Origin: Citrobacter enshiensis
Lineage (GTDB): Bacteria > Pseudomonadota > Gammaproteobacteria > Enterobacterales > Enterobacteriaceae
Direction: 5' to 3'
DNA length: 64,000 bases
Assembly (NCBI RefSeq): GCF_029338175.1
Contig: NZ_CP119862.1
Coordinates: 3,348,001-3,412,000, forward strand
Numbering within the stretch: position 1 is the stretch's first letter; each line of letters opens with the position of its first letter. Below are positions 50,987-60,969 of the stretch, piece by piece. The notes below the pieces were generated by a model, which searched no databases, was not told where the DNA came from, and saw only the letters and a list, made by a program, of their open reading frames with translations. A program made the translations under genes and the position numbers.

Positions 50987-52198
50987 ATGAAGACCACTTT
51001 TTCCGCTCGTTTCCTGCAGCGCATGGCGCTCACCACGGCTCTTTGTGCAGCCTCCATTTCCGCTGTGCATGCCGATGACCTGAATATCAAAACCATGATC
51101 CCGGGTGTTCCGCAGATCGATGCGGAGTCATACATCCTGATCGATTACAATTCCGGAAAAGTCCTGGCAGAGCAGAATGCTGACATGCGCCGCGACCCGG
51201 CAAGCCTGACGAAAATGATGACCAGCTATGTCATTGGTCAGGCAATGAAAGCCGGTAAATTTAAAGAAACCGATCTGGTTACTGTCGGTAACGACGCCTG
51301 GGCGACAGGCAACCCGGTATTTAAAGGTTCATCCCTGATGTTCCTGAAACCCGGCATGCAAGTTCCGGTTTCACAGTTGATCCGTGGTATTAACCTGCAA
51401 TCCGGTAACGACGCCTGCGTCGCGATGGCTGATTTCGCCGCGGGTAGCCAGGACGCCTTCGTCGGCCTGATGAACAGCTACGTTAGCGCACTGGGCTTGC
51501 AAAACACGCATTTCCAGACTGTTCATGGTCTTGATGCTGACGGTCAATACAGTTCTGCACGCGACATGGCGCTGATCGGTCAGGCCTTAATCCGCGACGT
51601 TCCTAACGAATACTCCATCTACCGGGAAAAAGAGTTTACCTTTAACGGTATTCGTCAGTTAAACCGTAACGGTCTGCTTTGGGATAACAGTCTGAAGGTC
51701 GACGGTATCAAAACGGGCCACACTGACAAAGCGGGTTATAACCTCGTCGCTTCTGCGACCGAAGGCCAGATGCGTTTGATTTCTGCGGTGATGGGCGGTC
51801 GTACTTACAAAGGGCGTGAAACAGAAAGCAAAAAACTGCTGACCTGGGGCTTCCGTTTCTTTGAAACTGTAAACCCATTGAAAGTCGGCAAAGAGTTTGC
51901 TTCTGAACCCGCCTGGTTTGGTGATACCGATCGCGCCTCGTTAGGCGTAGATAAAGACGTCTACCTGACGATCCCGCGCGGCCGAATGAAAGACCTGAAA
52001 GCCAGCTATGTTCTGAACACCACCGAATTACATGCTCCACTGCAGAAAAACCAGGTGGTCGGCACAATCAACTTCCAGCTTGATGGTAAAACCATTGAGC
52101 AACGCCCGCTGGTAGTGCTGCAGGAAATTCCTGAAGGTAACTTCTTCGGCAAAATCGTTGATTACATTAAGTTAATGTTCCATCACTGGTTTGGTTAA
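50987..52198 (+). CDS. dacA: D-alanyl-D-alanine carboxypeptidase PBP5
   Basis: Trims pentapeptide stems of peptidoglycan and maintains cell diameter. Signal peptide of about 29 residues ending AVHA, then the penicillin-binding fold with S-x-x-K in SLTKMM, SGN in LQSGNDA and KTG in [10 protein letters not shown]. The C-terminal amphipathic helix ([16 protein letters not shown]) anchors it to the outer face of the inner membrane. 403 residues, as in E. coli. Own promoter region with palindromes upstream and a terminator downstream. Confidence 0.97.
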   Translation: MKTTFSARFLQRMALTTALCAASISAVHADDLNIKTMIPGVPQIDAESYILIDYNSGKVLAEQNADMRRDPASLTKMMTSYVIGQAMKAGKFKETDLVTVGNDAWATGNPVFKGSSLMFLKPGMQVPVSQLIRGINLQSGNDACVAMADFAAGSQDAFVGLMNSYVSALGLQNTHFQTVHGLDADGQYSSARDMALIGQALIRDVPNEYSIYREKEFTFNGIRQLNRNGLLWDNSLKVDGIKTGHTDKAGYNLVASATEGQMRLISAVMGGRTYKGRETESKKLLTWGFRFFETVNPLKVGKEFASEPAWFGDTDRASLGVDKDVYLTIPRGRMKDLKASYVLNTTELHAPLQKNQVVGTINFQLDGKTIEQRPLVVLQEIPEGNFFGKIVDYIKLMFHHWFG

Positions 52199-52251
52199 AA
52201 ATTGAACACTTGAAAGTGTGATTTCCATCCCCATATACTAAGCATCAGTAA

Positions 52252-52282
52252 AACTCCCGCTTTTGGCGGGAGTTATTATTTT
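52252..52282 (+). terminator. dacA terminator
   Basis: AACTCCCGC / GCGGGAGTT stem with a five-base loop, followed by ATTATTTTATTT. Confidence 0.85.
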
Positions 52283-52305
52283 ATTTACGTTACGCCGGAG
52301 CTGAC

Positions 52306-52569
52306 ATGAAAACCAAACTTAACGAACTGCTTGAATTCCCTACACCATTTACTTACAAAGTAATGGGGCAGGCGTTGCCTGAGCTGGTTGATCAGGTGGT
52401 TGAAGTGGTACAGCGCCATGCGCCAGGTGATTACTCCCCGACGGTAAAACCAAGCAGCAAAGGCAATTACCACTCGGTCTCTATCACCATCAATGCTACC
52501 CACATTGAGCAAGTAGAAACCCTGTATGAAGAATTAGGCAACATCGACATCGTTCGTATGGTGCTGTAA
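52306..52569 (+). CDS. ybeD: DUF493 protein YbeD
   Basis: A small conserved protein (87 residues) with an ACT-like alpha/beta fold in the E. coli structure; function not established. Recognisable by [20 protein letters not shown] and the C-terminal DIVRMVL. It lies between dacA and lipB, as in other enterobacteria. Confidence 0.94.
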   Translation: MKTKLNELLEFPTPFTYKVMGQALPELVDQVVEVVQRHAPGDYSPTVKPSSKGNYHSVSITINATHIEQVETLYEELGNIDIVRMVL

Positions 52570-52667
52570 GTCGTATTACCGTGGTTACCCGGCGTCGTCC
52601 GGGTAACAGCATTCCCCTCTGTGTTATACTCTCCCCTCTTTTATTCATTCTCTACGGAGATGCCGTT

Positions 52668-53309
52668 TTGTATCAGGATAAAATTCTTGTCCGCCAGCTC
52701 GGTCTTCAGCCTTACGAGCCCGTTTCCCAGGCTATGCACGAATTCACCGATACCCGCGATGAAAACAACAATGATGAAATTTGGCTGGTTGAGCACCATC
52801 CTGTCTTCACGCAAGGTCAGGCCGGTAAAGCGGAGCACGTATTAATGCCGGGAGATATTCCCGTGATCCAGAGCGATCGCGGCGGGCAAGTCACTTACCA
52901 CGGCCCTGGCCAGCAGGTGATGTATGTGCTGTTGGATCTTAAGCGCCGTAAGTTGGGCGTGCGTGAGCTGGTCACGTTGCTGGAACAAACTGTCGTCAAT
53001 ACTCTTGCAGAGCTGAATATCGAAGCGCATCCGCGTGCCGATGCGCCAGGTGTTTATGTTGGCGAAAAGAAAATTTGCTCATTGGGTTTGCGCATCCGTC
53101 GCGGCTGCTCATTTCATGGTCTGGCGCTTAACGTAAATATGGATCTCTCGCCATTCTTACGTATCAATCCTTGTGGTTACGCAGGGATGGAGATGGCTAA
53201 AATATCGCAATGGGATAGCGAAGCGACAACCGATAATGTACGCCCCCGATTACTGGCGAACATGTTAGCTTTACTTAATAATCCAGCACATGAATATATC
53301 CAGGCTTAA
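52668..53309 (+). CDS. lipB: Octanoyl-[ACP]:protein N-octanoyltransferase LipB
   Basis: Moves the octanoyl group from acyl carrier protein to lipoyl domains, the first step of de novo lipoylation. Motifs [11 protein letters not shown], the catalytic lysine in [11 protein letters not shown] and the thioester cysteine in [10 protein letters not shown] are intact. The TTG start at 52668 (after Met: [10 protein letters not shown]) gives 213 residues and has GGAG eight bases upstream; the frame open from 52581 is not supported. LipA completes the pathway downstream. Confidence 0.95.
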   Translation: MYQDKILVRQLGLQPYEPVSQAMHEFTDTRDENNNDEIWLVEHHPVFTQGQAGKAEHVLMPGDIPVIQSDRGGQVTYHGPGQQVMYVLLDLKRRKLGVRELVTLLEQTVVNTLAELNIEAHPRADAPGVYVGEKKICSLGLRIRRGCSFHGLALNVNMDLSPFLRINPCGYAGMEMAKISQWDSEATTDNVRPRLLANMLALLNNPAHEYIQA

Positions 53310-53607
53310 TCCGTGAAATATAATGACCCAGATATTTTATGGGTCATTAACCATATACTATTTGAATGCTTTACTTCTCCGCCCGCTTTCTATATTTTCA
53401 ATCAATCGACTATAACGTCATTAGGGGATACCCCTCATCTAACTGCATGATAAAATGACAGGTTATATGAAAAAAAGAATTTTTTATCGACTGCCTTATT
53501 GAACGGAATACAGATAGCAATACTGATTAATATTTAATCAAAAATATATATACAGAAGATGATATTTATTATTTTATTCACAAAATGAATAACTCCGGAG
53601 CAAAAAA
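53310..53607. other. A/T-rich interval between lipB and ybeF
   Basis: About 300 bases, strongly A/T-rich, with no gene. TAATGACCCAGATATTTTAT and TGGGTCATTA form an inverted repeat (TAATGACCCA / TGGGTCATTA, 53322-53349) shortly after lipB that could end its transcript. The remainder presumably holds the ybeF promoter. Confidence 0.5.
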
Positions 53608-54582
53608 GTGAATGACAATAACCCGTCTGAAAAACGAGCACCCGAGCATCTGCTAGAGGACAAACCTCAAATATTCAGGACGCTAAGAAATATCGACCTT
53701 AATCTTTTGACTATTTTTGAAGCGGTTTATGTTCATAAAGGTATTGTCAACGCCGCCAAAATTCTCAATCTGACGCCGTCTGCTATTAGCCAGTCTATTC
53801 AAAAACTACGGACGATATTCCCGGACCCATTATTTATTAGAAAGGGTCAGGGCGTTACGCCGACCACTTACGCCACACACCTGCATGAGTATATTAGCCA
53901 GGGCCTGGAGTCGATTCTCGGCGCACTGGATCTGACCGGCAGTTACGATAAGCAACGCACGATTACCATAGGCACAACCCCTTCGGTCGGCGCGCTGGTC
54001 ATGCCAGAAATCTACAAAGCCATCAGAGCGCGTTACCCGCAACTTCTGCTGCGCAACATTCCCATCAGCGATGCGGAAAACCAACTGACCCAGTTTCAGA
54101 CGGACCTGATCATCGACAACCATACCTATGACAATCGGGCGATACACCGCCACGTCTTGTTTACAGACTCCATGGAGCTCGTCTGTCGTCAGGATCATCC
54201 TTTGCTTTCGGCATCACTTACCGAAGACACTCTGAATAATGCAGAGCATACCCTGCTGATGCTGGAAGGTCAGAATCTGCACCTGTTACGTCAGCGCGTG
54301 CAAGAGATGTTCCCGGAACGACAGGTCAGCTTTAGCAGTTACAACATCTTTACTATCGCGTCGCTGATTGCGAACAGCGACGTGATTGGCATGATGCCTG
54401 CACGCTTTTACGCGTTGTTTAGCCATTGCTGGTCGCTTAAAAATATTCCTTACGCTGTTCTCAACGATGAAAAAATCGCATTTTCTCTGCATTACAACAA
54501 AGTGAGTCTGCGCGACCCTATTCTTGAGAACGTTATCGACATCATACGTGATGCTTTCCAGAATGAAGATGTTGCTGCTTAG
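53608..54582 (+). CDS. ybeF: LysR-type transcriptional regulator YbeF
   Basis: A 324-residue LysR-family regulator of unknown target, between lipB and lipA. Helix-turn-helix at about 30-85 (LRNIDLNLLTIFEAVYVHKG, AAKILNLTPSAISQSIQKL), co-inducer domain from about 110. GTG start at 53608 with GGAGC upstream. The N-terminal 25 residues before the HTH differ from K-12 YbeF, which is usual for this variable extension. Confidence 0.92.
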   Translation: MNDNNPSEKRAPEHLLEDKPQIFRTLRNIDLNLLTIFEAVYVHKGIVNAAKILNLTPSAISQSIQKLRTIFPDPLFIRKGQGVTPTTYATHLHEYISQGLESILGALDLTGSYDKQRTITIGTTPSVGALVMPEIYKAIRARYPQLLLRNIPISDAENQLTQFQTDLIIDNHTYDNRAIHRHVLFTDSMELVCRQDHPLLSASLTEDTLNNAEHTLLMLEGQNLHLLRQRVQEMFPERQVSFSSYNIFTIASLIANSDVIGMMPARFYALFSHCWSLKNIPYAVLNDEKIAFSLHYNKVSLRDPILENVIDIIRDAFQNEDVAA

Positions 54583-54769
54583 CCACCAGGGATAGTGGAT
54601 GAAGGGCACAAAACAACAACTATTTTACATTTTGCCAGCCACTCAGGCTGCTTTATGGCCCGTATCAATGATATACTGCGTATAGTTAATTCAAAAATAG
54701 TTGATAAATACAACATTTCCTTGAATTGAAACGCTTACCTTCGTTATTCGCAACTGGAACACGCACGCT

Positions 54770-55735
54770 ATGAGTAAACCCATTGTGATGGAACGCGGTG
54801 TTAAATACCGCGATGCCGATAAGATGGCCCTTATCCCGGTTAAAAATGTGGCAACAGAGCGTGAAGCCCTGCTGCGTAAACCGGAATGGATGAAAATAAA
54901 GCTTCCAGCGGACTCCACTCGTATTCAGGGCATCAAAGCAGCAATGCGTAAGAATGGCCTGCATTCTGTCTGCGAGGAAGCCTCCTGCCCTAACCTGGCT
55001 GAATGTTTCAATCACGGTACAGCGACGTTCATGATCCTCGGCGCGATTTGTACCCGCCGTTGTCCGTTCTGTGACGTTGCACATGGACGTCCGGTCGCCC
55101 CGGACGCCAACGAACCGTCAAAACTGGCGCAGACGATTGCTGATATGGCGTTACGCTATGTTGTCATCACCTCCGTCGATCGCGACGATCTGCGTGATGG
55201 CGGCGCTCAGCACTTTGCTGATTGCATTACGGCCATTCGCGAGAAAAGCCCGACGATCAAAATTGAGACGCTGGTACCGGACTTCCGTGGTCGTATGGAT
55301 CGCGCGCTGGATATCCTTACCGCAACCCCGCCGGATGTCTTTAACCATAACCTTGAAAACGTTCCGCGTATCTATCGCCAGGTGCGCCCAGGGGCTGACT
55401 ACAATTGGTCCCTGAAGTTACTGGAACGCTTCAAAGAAGCGCATCCGGAGATCCCAACCAAATCGGGTCTGATGGTCGGCTTGGGTGAAACCAACGCTGA
55501 AATCATTGAGGTTATGCGCGATTTGCGTCGTCATGGCGTGACCATGCTGACGCTGGGTCAGTATCTGCAGCCAAGTCGTCACCACCTGCCGGTACAGCGC
55601 TATGTCAGCCCGGATGAGTTTGATGAGATGAAAGCGGAAGCAATGGCGATGGGCTTTACCCATGCCGCGTGTGGACCGTTTGTTCGTTCCTCTTACCATG
55701 CAGACCTGCAGGCAAAAGGACAGGAAGTTAAGTGA
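54770..55735 (+). CDS. lipA: Lipoyl synthase
   Basis: Radical-SAM enzyme that inserts two sulfurs into protein-bound octanoate. The auxiliary-cluster motif is [12 protein letters not shown], the radical-SAM motif CTRRCPFC, and the C-terminal RSSYH serine ligand is present. 321 residues, as in E. coli. Monocistronic: ybeF precedes with an interval of about 190 bases and a terminator follows. Confidence 0.97.
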   Translation: MSKPIVMERGVKYRDADKMALIPVKNVATEREALLRKPEWMKIKLPADSTRIQGIKAAMRKNGLHSVCEEASCPNLAECFNHGTATFMILGAICTRRCPFCDVAHGRPVAPDANEPSKLAQTIADMALRYVVITSVDRDDLRDGGAQHFADCITAIREKSPTIKIETLVPDFRGRMDRALDILTATPPDVFNHNLENVPRIYRQVRPGADYNWSLKLLERFKEAHPEIPTKSGLMVGLGETNAEIIEVMRDLRRHGVTMLTLGQYLQPSRHHLPVQRYVSPDEFDEMKAEAMAMGFTHAACGPFVRSSYHADLQAKGQEVK

Positions 55736-55762
55736 TCGCGTAACACTCACTTACATTTCAGG

Positions 55763-55793
55763 CAAAAAAAACCGGCAAATCGCCGGTTTTTTT
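55763..55793. terminator. Bidirectional lipA/tatE terminator
   Basis: AAAAACCGGC / GCCGGTTTTT stem with a short loop, flanked by A and T runs between convergent lipA and tatE. Confidence 0.88.
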
Positions 55794-55832
55794 CTCTGTA
55801 GAGTATAACGTGCGGACATCCTGCTCCGGGTA

Positions 55833-56036
55833 TTACTCTTTGTGAGAGAGTTTCTCTGCCTGAACGTCGCCGCTTGCGTCTTTCTTCGCTCCGGCATCTT
55901 CATCGTTCATCGCTTTCTTGAAGCCTTTAATTGCCGATCCCAGGTCTCCACCCAGCGTACGTAACTTCTTGGTACCAAACAGCAGAACAACCAGTGCGGC
56001 AACCACCAGCAATTTGGTAATACTAATCTCACCCAT
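55833..56036 (-). CDS. tatE: Sec-independent translocase protein TatE
   Basis: Paralogue of TatA that can take part in the pore of the twin-arginine export system. 67 residues: N-terminal membrane helix ([20 protein letters not shown]), hinge and amphipathic helix ([18 protein letters not shown]), then a charged tail. Stand-alone, away from tatABC. Confidence 0.95.
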   Translation of the reverse strand: MGEISITKLLVVAALVVLLFGTKKLRTLGGDLGSAIKGFKKAMNDEDAGAKKDASGDVQAEKLSHKE

Positions 56037-56164
56037 AGATACCTTCTTAACTTGAAACAGGCTGCGTAACGCGCCGTATTAACCTGAGAATTTTAACGGC
56101 CTTTTGGCGCGCGCACACAATAACAATCTGTAACAAGGTGAATCAAGCATTGTTTAAATAAACG

Positions 56165-56953
56165 TCATAATAATTGCGGTGGCGCAAATCGTCGGTTATG
56201 TAACACCGGGAGTTGCGCCCGGACCTGGCGAACCCGTTGCGCGGAAACCTCCGCCATAATCAATGTCGGCGTCTCGGCGGCGGCGGCTATCGTGACGCCA
56301 AACGGATCGATGATACGGCTTTGACCAATATTTTTGTTGCCGCACTCCCCTGCAGCAATCATATAGCATGTTGAGTCCAGCGCTCTGGCAGCCAATAACG
56401 TTGACCAATGATGCTCCTTAAGCGTCCCCCTGACCCACGCAGCAGGAAGCACCAGCACTTCCGCTCCCTGAAGCGCCTGCGCCAATGCCAGCTCAGGAAA
56501 GCGCAAATCGTAACAGGTCATCAAGCCAACCTTCATGTCATCCACCTCCAGCAGCGGCGCAATAGCGTCTCCTGCGTCCACATTGCGGGACTCCTGTATC
56601 GAGAAGGCATCGTAAAGATGAAGTTTCGCGTAATGTGCAACAATCTTGCCCGCACGCAGAGCGACCAGCATATTAAATGCCCGCCCCGGCGTGGAGGGAA
56701 CATGAAGGGTCAGAATGGTCGTCATGGCATTGCTGGCGCTCTCACCTAACAAGTGGGTCAAAAAGCCCCCTTCCAGAAGTTGCGCTGATTTTACCGACAA
56801 GTCGGGGTCAAGATCGTCACGCGCCAATAACGCCTCTGGCAACACCAATAACGCTACCCCATTTTCTGCCGCCTGAGACATCAAGGAGACGCATGTTTGT
56901 GCATTCTTCTCCCACAGGGGACTCACCGCAAACTGCCCTGCTGCAACGAACAT
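56165..56953 (-). CDS. ybeM: Deaminated glutathione amidase, intact YbeM
   Basis: Nitrilase-family (Nit1) amidase that repairs deaminated glutathione. The catalytic triad is visible: Glu in LPEALL, Lys in YAKLHLYD and Cys in [12 protein letters not shown] 56953 with GGAGGG five bases upstream gives 262 residues; the frame open to 56986 is not supported. K-12 carries a truncated copy, whereas this one is full length. Confidence 0.92.
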   Translation of the reverse strand: MFVAAGQFAVSPLWEKNAQTCVSLMSQAAENGVALLVLPEALLARDDLDPDLSVKSAQLLEGGFLTHLLGESASNAMTTILTLHVPSTPGRAFNMLVALRAGKIVAHYAKLHLYDAFSIQESRNVDAGDAIAPLLEVDDMKVGLMTCYDLRFPELALAQALQGAEVLVLPAAWVRGTLKEHHWSTLLAARALDSTCYMIAAGECGNKNIGQSRIIDPFGVTIAAAAETPTLIMAEVSAQRVRQVRAQLPVLHNRRFAPPQLL

Positions 56954-57043
56954 ATTCCCTCCACTTACGTTTGTTGAACTCGCCAAAGAGGATTATTCAG
57001 CGTTACACTCACCCCTATACCAATCAAATAGCAGGATTGTGTT

Positions 57044-57427
57044 GTGTTACAACTTCTTTTAGCAGTTTTTATTGGTGGCGGTACAGGTAGCGTTGCACGC
57101 TGGCTGTTGAGTATGCGGTTTAACCCGCTGCATCAGGCGCTCCCTGTTGGCACACTCGTGGCGAACTTATTGGGCGCTTTTATCATTGGTATGGGGCTTG
57201 CGTGGTTCAATCGCATGACTCATATCGACCCGATGTGGAAGGTACTCATCACCACGGGTTTTTGCGGCGGTTTAACGACATTCTCTACATTCTCAGCTGA
57301 AGTCGTTTTTCTGCTACAGGAAGGACGTTTTGGCTGGGCTATGCTCAATGTGCTGGTCAACCTGTTAGGGTCTTTTGCGATGACAGCAATGGCCTTCTGG
57401 CTTTTTTCAACGTCAACAGCGCACTAG
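57044..57427 (+). CDS. crcB: Fluoride channel CrcB (Fluc)
   Basis: Small dual-topology fluoride exporter of the inner membrane, 127 residues with four helices. Signatures: [10 protein letters not shown], the conserved Asn in [12 protein letters not shown], and [13 protein letters not shown] with the pore phenylalanines. GTG start at 57044. I see no fluoride-riboswitch fold upstream. A shared terminator separates it from convergent cspE. Confidence 0.94.
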   Translation: MLQLLLAVFIGGGTGSVARWLLSMRFNPLHQALPVGTLVANLLGAFIIGMGLAWFNRMTHIDPMWKVLITTGFCGGLTTFSTFSAEVVFLLQEGRFGWAMLNVLVNLLGSFAMTAMAFWLFSTSTAH

Positions 57428-57432
57428 GAGCG

Positions 57433-57460
57433 AAAAAAAACCCGCAATTAAGCGGGTTTT
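57433..57460. terminator. Bidirectional crcB/cspE terminator
   Basis: AAAACCCGC / GCGGGTTTT stem with a six-base loop, A run on the left and T run on the right. Confidence 0.88.
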
Positions 57461-57480
57461 GAATTCTTGCTGTCGTATGC

Positions 57481-57690
57481 TTACAGAGCGGTTACGTTTG
57501 CAGCAGAAGGGCCTTTGGCACCGTTAGTGATTTCGAACTCTACACGCTGACCTTCAGCCAGAGTTTTAAAACCATTGGTCTGGATTGCAGAGAAGTGTAC
57601 GAACACATCTTTGCTGCCATCTTCCGGAGTAATGAAACCGAATCCTTTGGACTCATTAAACCACTTAACGTTACCTTTAATCTTAGACAT
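57481..57690 (-). CDS. cspE: Cold-shock-family RNA chaperone CspE
   Basis: Constitutively made RNA/ssDNA-binding protein and transcription antiterminator, 69 residues. RNP1 is KGFGFI and RNP2 [16 protein letters not shown] at 57690 is the CspE start; the frame runs 31 codons upstream through the leader without support. The 187-base interval to pagP holds its leader and promoter. Confidence 0.96.
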   Translation of the reverse strand: MSKIKGNVKWFNESKGFGFITPEDGSKDVFVHFSAIQTNGFKTLAEGQRVEFEITNGAKGPSAANVTAL

Positions 57691-57877
57691 CAAAATTACC
57701 TTTACATGAAAAATAGACACAAATGCTGTGTCGGGTATCAGTACATCAATTGTGGTGCATTTTGTCCAGTCGAACTTTGCCAAAAAGTGATAAATGTCGC
57801 GTTATTTTTTAGTGTGATGTTGTTACCATTTGTTTTTATTGATGTTTTTAGCTTAAGAAAAGTCCGGAGCTCAGGCA

Positions 57878-58441
57878 TCAGAACTGAAAGCGCATCCATG
57901 CAAAGTAGACATTGCCGTTGTTATAGGTCCCAGGGATGTAAGTCATCTGGAACGTCGCGGGTCCATAGCCAATGGAAGCCAACGGTAATACAACGGGAAC
58001 AGGGATATAATTCCAGTTATCACGCGCTGTGGCGCCCGCCGTAAAACCTAAACCCATATGAAAATTCTCATCCGCTAGCGGCCGCCAGGTTTTTTCCCAA
58101 CCATAGCCTCCAATCGGCTCCCACTTATTGTAAGAATCCTTAAAGGCCATAATATAAAGACCGTGCCAGTTGCCTTTATCATCCCAGCGTGATTGACCAA
58201 ACCCCGCGCCCCACGGACGTTCATTGTAACGATCCGTTTTCTCTTTATCGTAGGCAAATCGCGCATGCCAGGTAATCGCAGGGACATAAAGATCATAATG
58301 TTCAGGCTGTTGCCAGGTTTGCGCAACATTATCCTTCAGCGTATCAAACCACCCTTTATCCTCTGCAAAGACCTGAGGCAGGAGAATCAACTGAGCAAAC
58401 AGAAATGAATAAATAAGAAGATATTTTTTAGCGACAATCAC
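57878..58441 (-). CDS. pagP: Lipid A palmitoyltransferase PagP
   Basis: Outer-membrane enzyme that transfers palmitate from phospholipids to lipid A. Signal peptide to about residue 26 (PQVFA), then an eight-strand barrel ending WMRFQF. The catalytic residues are visible as His in ITWHARF and Asp-Ser in FKDSYNKW. 187 residues. It is PhoP-regulated in Salmonella, but I find no clear PhoP box in the 411-base upstream region. Confidence 0.95.
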   Translation of the reverse strand: MIVAKKYLLIYSFLFAQLILLPQVFAEDKGWFDTLKDNVAQTWQQPEHYDLYVPAITWHARFAYDKEKTDRYNERPWGAGFGQSRWDDKGNWHGLYIMAFKDSYNKWEPIGGYGWEKTWRPLADENFHMGLGFTAGATARDNWNYIPVPVVLPLASIGYGPATFQMTYIPGTYNNGNVYFAWMRFQF

Positions 58442-58744
58442 AATATAATTACCATTCTTGGGTTCGGCGGCGATCGTAGCAAAGCCAACTCAAATGAAAC
58501 CTTAACAAAAAGGGAACTGAGAAAAATCGCAAAGTTCTGATTTTCTATTGTCTTCGACTGTATTTCTTCGCGGGAATAATGCTCACAGATGGCCTTTATT
58601 ATTGTATGGAAATAGACTTAACCTTATTTAAATCCAGCCGCTCATTACTCAATTAACAATATTGCATCAAATTCATATCAAATTAAAAACAAATTAAACC
58701 TTATCTAAAAAAAGAGGCTGTGCGGCGTTGAATCCGTCTTTTTA
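58442..58744. other. Interval between pagP and the dcuC control region
   Basis: About 300 bases with no gene, A/T-rich, holding the divergent pagP promoter. No PhoP box or other operator is convincing to me. Confidence 0.4.
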
Positions 58745-58758
58745 TTGATTTCAATCAG
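58745..58758 (+). promoter_or_regulatory. FNR site upstream of dcuC
   Basis: TTGAT-TTCA-ATCAG matches the FNR consensus TTGAT-N4-ATCAA at nine of ten positions, about 95 bases before dcuC, which is anaerobically activated by FNR in E. coli. Confidence 0.7.
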
Positions 58759-58852
58759 CAAGAGAATACGGTTTATTCGGCACATTTTTACCCTATTTTG
58801 AAGTCATTTGCTTCGTTTTCACTTTCTGGGTGTCCATGCGACAGGGGAAATA

Positions 58853-60235
58853 ATGTTGACATTTATTGAACTCCTTATAGGAGTTGTGGTTATTGTGGGT
58901 GTAGCACGCTACATCATTAAAGGCTACTCAGCCACCGGCGTATTATTTGTGGGCGGGTTGGTACTGCTGATCATCAGCGCGCTCATGGGGCACAAAGTTT
59001 TACCTGCCAGTGAAACTGGTACAGGCTATACAGCCACAGATATCGTTGAATATATTAAAATTCTGCTGATGAGTCGCGGTGGCGATCTCGGCATGATGAT
59101 CATGATGCTGTGTGGTTTCGCCGCCTATATGACGCATATTGGCGCCAACGATATGGTCGTCAAATTAGCGTCTAAGCCCCTGAAGTATATCAACTCACCC
59201 TATTTACTGATGATCGCCGCGTATTTTGTTGCCTGCCTGATGTCGCTGGCCGTCTCCTCCGCAACAGGGCTTGGCGTACTGCTGATGGCGACCCTCTTCC
59301 CTGTGATGGTCAACGTCGGTATTAGCCGTGGCGCGGCCGCGGCAATTTGTGCTTCTCCGGCAGCAATTATCCTCTCGCCAACCTCTGGCGATGTCGTATT
59401 GGCCGCAAAAGCAGCGGAAATGCCGCTGATCGATTTTGCATTTAAAACCACGCTGCCTATCTCAATCGCCGCCATTATCGGCATGGCGATCGCCCACTTT
59501 TTCTGGCAGCGTTATCTGGATAAAAAAGAGAATATTTCACATGAAATGCTCGATGTGAATGAAATCACCACCAGCGCGCCCTCTTTTTACGCAATACTGC
59601 CCTTTACGCCGATCATTGGTGTTCTGGTATTTGATGGCAAATGGGGCCCGCAACTGCACATTATTACCATTCTGGTTAGCTGCATGTTGTTAGCAGCTTT
59701 GCTGGAATTTGTTCGTGGCTTCAATACGCAAAAAGTATTTTCCGGACTGGAAGTGGCGTATCGGGGAATGGCGGACGCCTTTGCGGGCGTGGTCATGCTG
59801 TTGGTGGCGGCGGGTGTTTTCGCTCAGGGTCTGAGCACCATCGGTTTTATTCAGAGTCTGATCTCTATCGCTACTTCTTTTGGCTCAGCAAGCATCATTC
59901 TGATGCTGGTCCTTGTGATTTTGACCATGCTTGCGGCCATGACGACAGGCTCCGGTAATGCGCCTTTCTATGCCTTTGTGGAGATGATACCGAAACTGGC
60001 GCACTCTTCCGGCATTAACCCGGCTTATCTGTCGATTCCCATGCTGCAGGCGTCAAATCTGGGACGTACTATTTCCCCGGTATCCGGGGTGGTCGTTGCC
60101 GTTGCCGGTATGGCAAAAATATCACCCTTTGAAGTGGTGAAGCGGACATCTGTCCCGGTGATGGTGGGACTGCTGATCGTCATTGTCGCCACTGAAGTCA
60201 TGGTGCCAGCCTCGTCCGCGATCGTCGGCGGCTAA
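58853..60235 (+). CDS. dcuC: Anaerobic C4-dicarboxylate transporter DcuC
   Basis: Inner-membrane carrier mainly for succinate efflux during fermentation. 460 residues, about twelve membrane helices; conserved SSATGLGVLLMATLFPVMVN and ASPAAIILSPTSGDVVLAA. MLTFIELLIG at 58853 with GGGGA upstream matches E. coli; the frame open from 58808 is not used. It precedes convergent dpiA, fitting a shared role in anaerobic citrate and C4 metabolism. Confidence 0.95.
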   Translation: MLTFIELLIGVVVIVGVARYIIKGYSATGVLFVGGLVLLIISALMGHKVLPASETGTGYTATDIVEYIKILLMSRGGDLGMMIMMLCGFAAYMTHIGANDMVVKLASKPLKYINSPYLLMIAAYFVACLMSLAVSSATGLGVLLMATLFPVMVNVGISRGAAAAICASPAAIILSPTSGDVVLAAKAAEMPLIDFAFKTTLPISIAAIIGMAIAHFFWQRYLDKKENISHEMLDVNEITTSAPSFYAILPFTPIIGVLVFDGKWGPQLHIITILVSCMLLAALLEFVRGFNTQKVFSGLEVAYRGMADAFAGVVMLLVAAGVFAQGLSTIGFIQSLISIATSFGSASIILMLVLVILTMLAAMTTGSGNAPFYAFVEMIPKLAHSSGINPAYLSIPMLQASNLGRTISPVSGVVVAVAGMAKISPFEVVKRTSVPVMVGLLIVIVATEVMVPASSAIVGG

Positions 60236-60243
60236 CGTATCAA

Positions 60244-60280
60244 TGCCGGGTAGCAACGCTCATTGCACCGCTATCCGGCA
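60244..60280. repeat. REP element between dcuC and dpiA
   Basis: TGCCGGGTAGC...GCTATCCGGCA forms a REP-like hairpin (one G-T pair) in the 53-base gap between the convergent stops. Confidence 0.8.
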
Positions 60281-60288
60281 TAGCCGAA

Positions 60289-60969
60289 TCATCCTCCGTG
60301 GTAGATTCGTTGCGGCCTGCCAATCTTACCGTGAACAATCTCTGCAATAATCAGATGGCGACCCGCACAGTATTCCAGATAGCGCCGGGAGGTCGTCCGG
60401 CTAATGGTCAGCGCCTGGGCCACGGTTTCTGCGGTATGCTGAACCGTCGGATCGCTAAACAGCTTGAGTATCGCATTAAGCGTTAATGCATCGATCCCCG
60501 TAGGCAAATCGCCTTTGGGTTCTCCCCGGGCATATGCATTAAACATTTCGTCAATTTGCCGCTGACTGGCACTGTCGTTACCCGCCAGCATGCGCCTGCG
60601 CTGCTGATACCGGGTGAGCGTTTGACCGAGTCGCTCATAGGCAATCGGTTTGATCAGATAATCAAACGCCCCACCGCGCACGGCCTCAGACACCGTATCC
60701 ATATCGCTGGCCGCCGTGGTAAAGACCACGCCGCCCGGGTAGCGTGACTGCGTCAATTCATGGAGTAACGTGATGCCCTTTCCGTCTGGCAGATAGTTAT
60801 CCAGTAAAATGAGCCCAGGCTTAAAACGCTCAATCATCATCCGGGCCTGCGCCAGATTCCCGGCAAGCCAGATCTGTGTAAAGCCTGGAATATGGCGAAT
60901 ATATTCCGCATGCATTTCCGCCAGCAGCGTTTCATCCTCAACGATCAGTATGCTTAATGGTTCCGTCAT
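60289..60969 (-). CDS. dpiA: Response regulator DpiA (CitB)
   Basis: CitB-family response regulator, 226 residues, controlling citrate-fermentation genes; in E. coli it also binds A/T-rich replication origins when overproduced. Receiver motifs: acidic pair in VEDE, phospho-acceptor Asp in LILLDNYLPDG (about 57) and Lys in YLIKPIAYE. A C-terminal HTH (AQALTISRTTSRRYLEYC) follows. It overlaps dpiB by 32 bases, so expression is coupled. Confidence 0.93.
   Translation of the reverse strand: MTEPLSILIVEDETLLAEMHAEYIRHIPGFTQIWLAGNLAQARMMIERFKPGLILLDNYLPDGKGITLLHELTQSRYPGGVVFTTAASDMDTVSEAVRGGAFDYLIKPIAYERLGQTLTRYQQRRRMLAGNDSASQRQIDEMFNAYARGEPKGDLPTGIDALTLNAILKLFSDPTVQHTAETVAQALTISRTTSRRYLEYCAGRHLIIAEIVHGKIGRPQRIYHGG

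Noticed and set aside
57001-57043. Possible fluoride riboswitch before crcB
   Set aside because: The interval is too short and shows none of the crcB-motif pseudoknot pairing.
58442-58600. PhoP box upstream of pagP
   Set aside because: Only a loose GTTAAGGTTTC match exists on the minus strand; it does not give two (T/G)GTTTA half-sites five bases apart.
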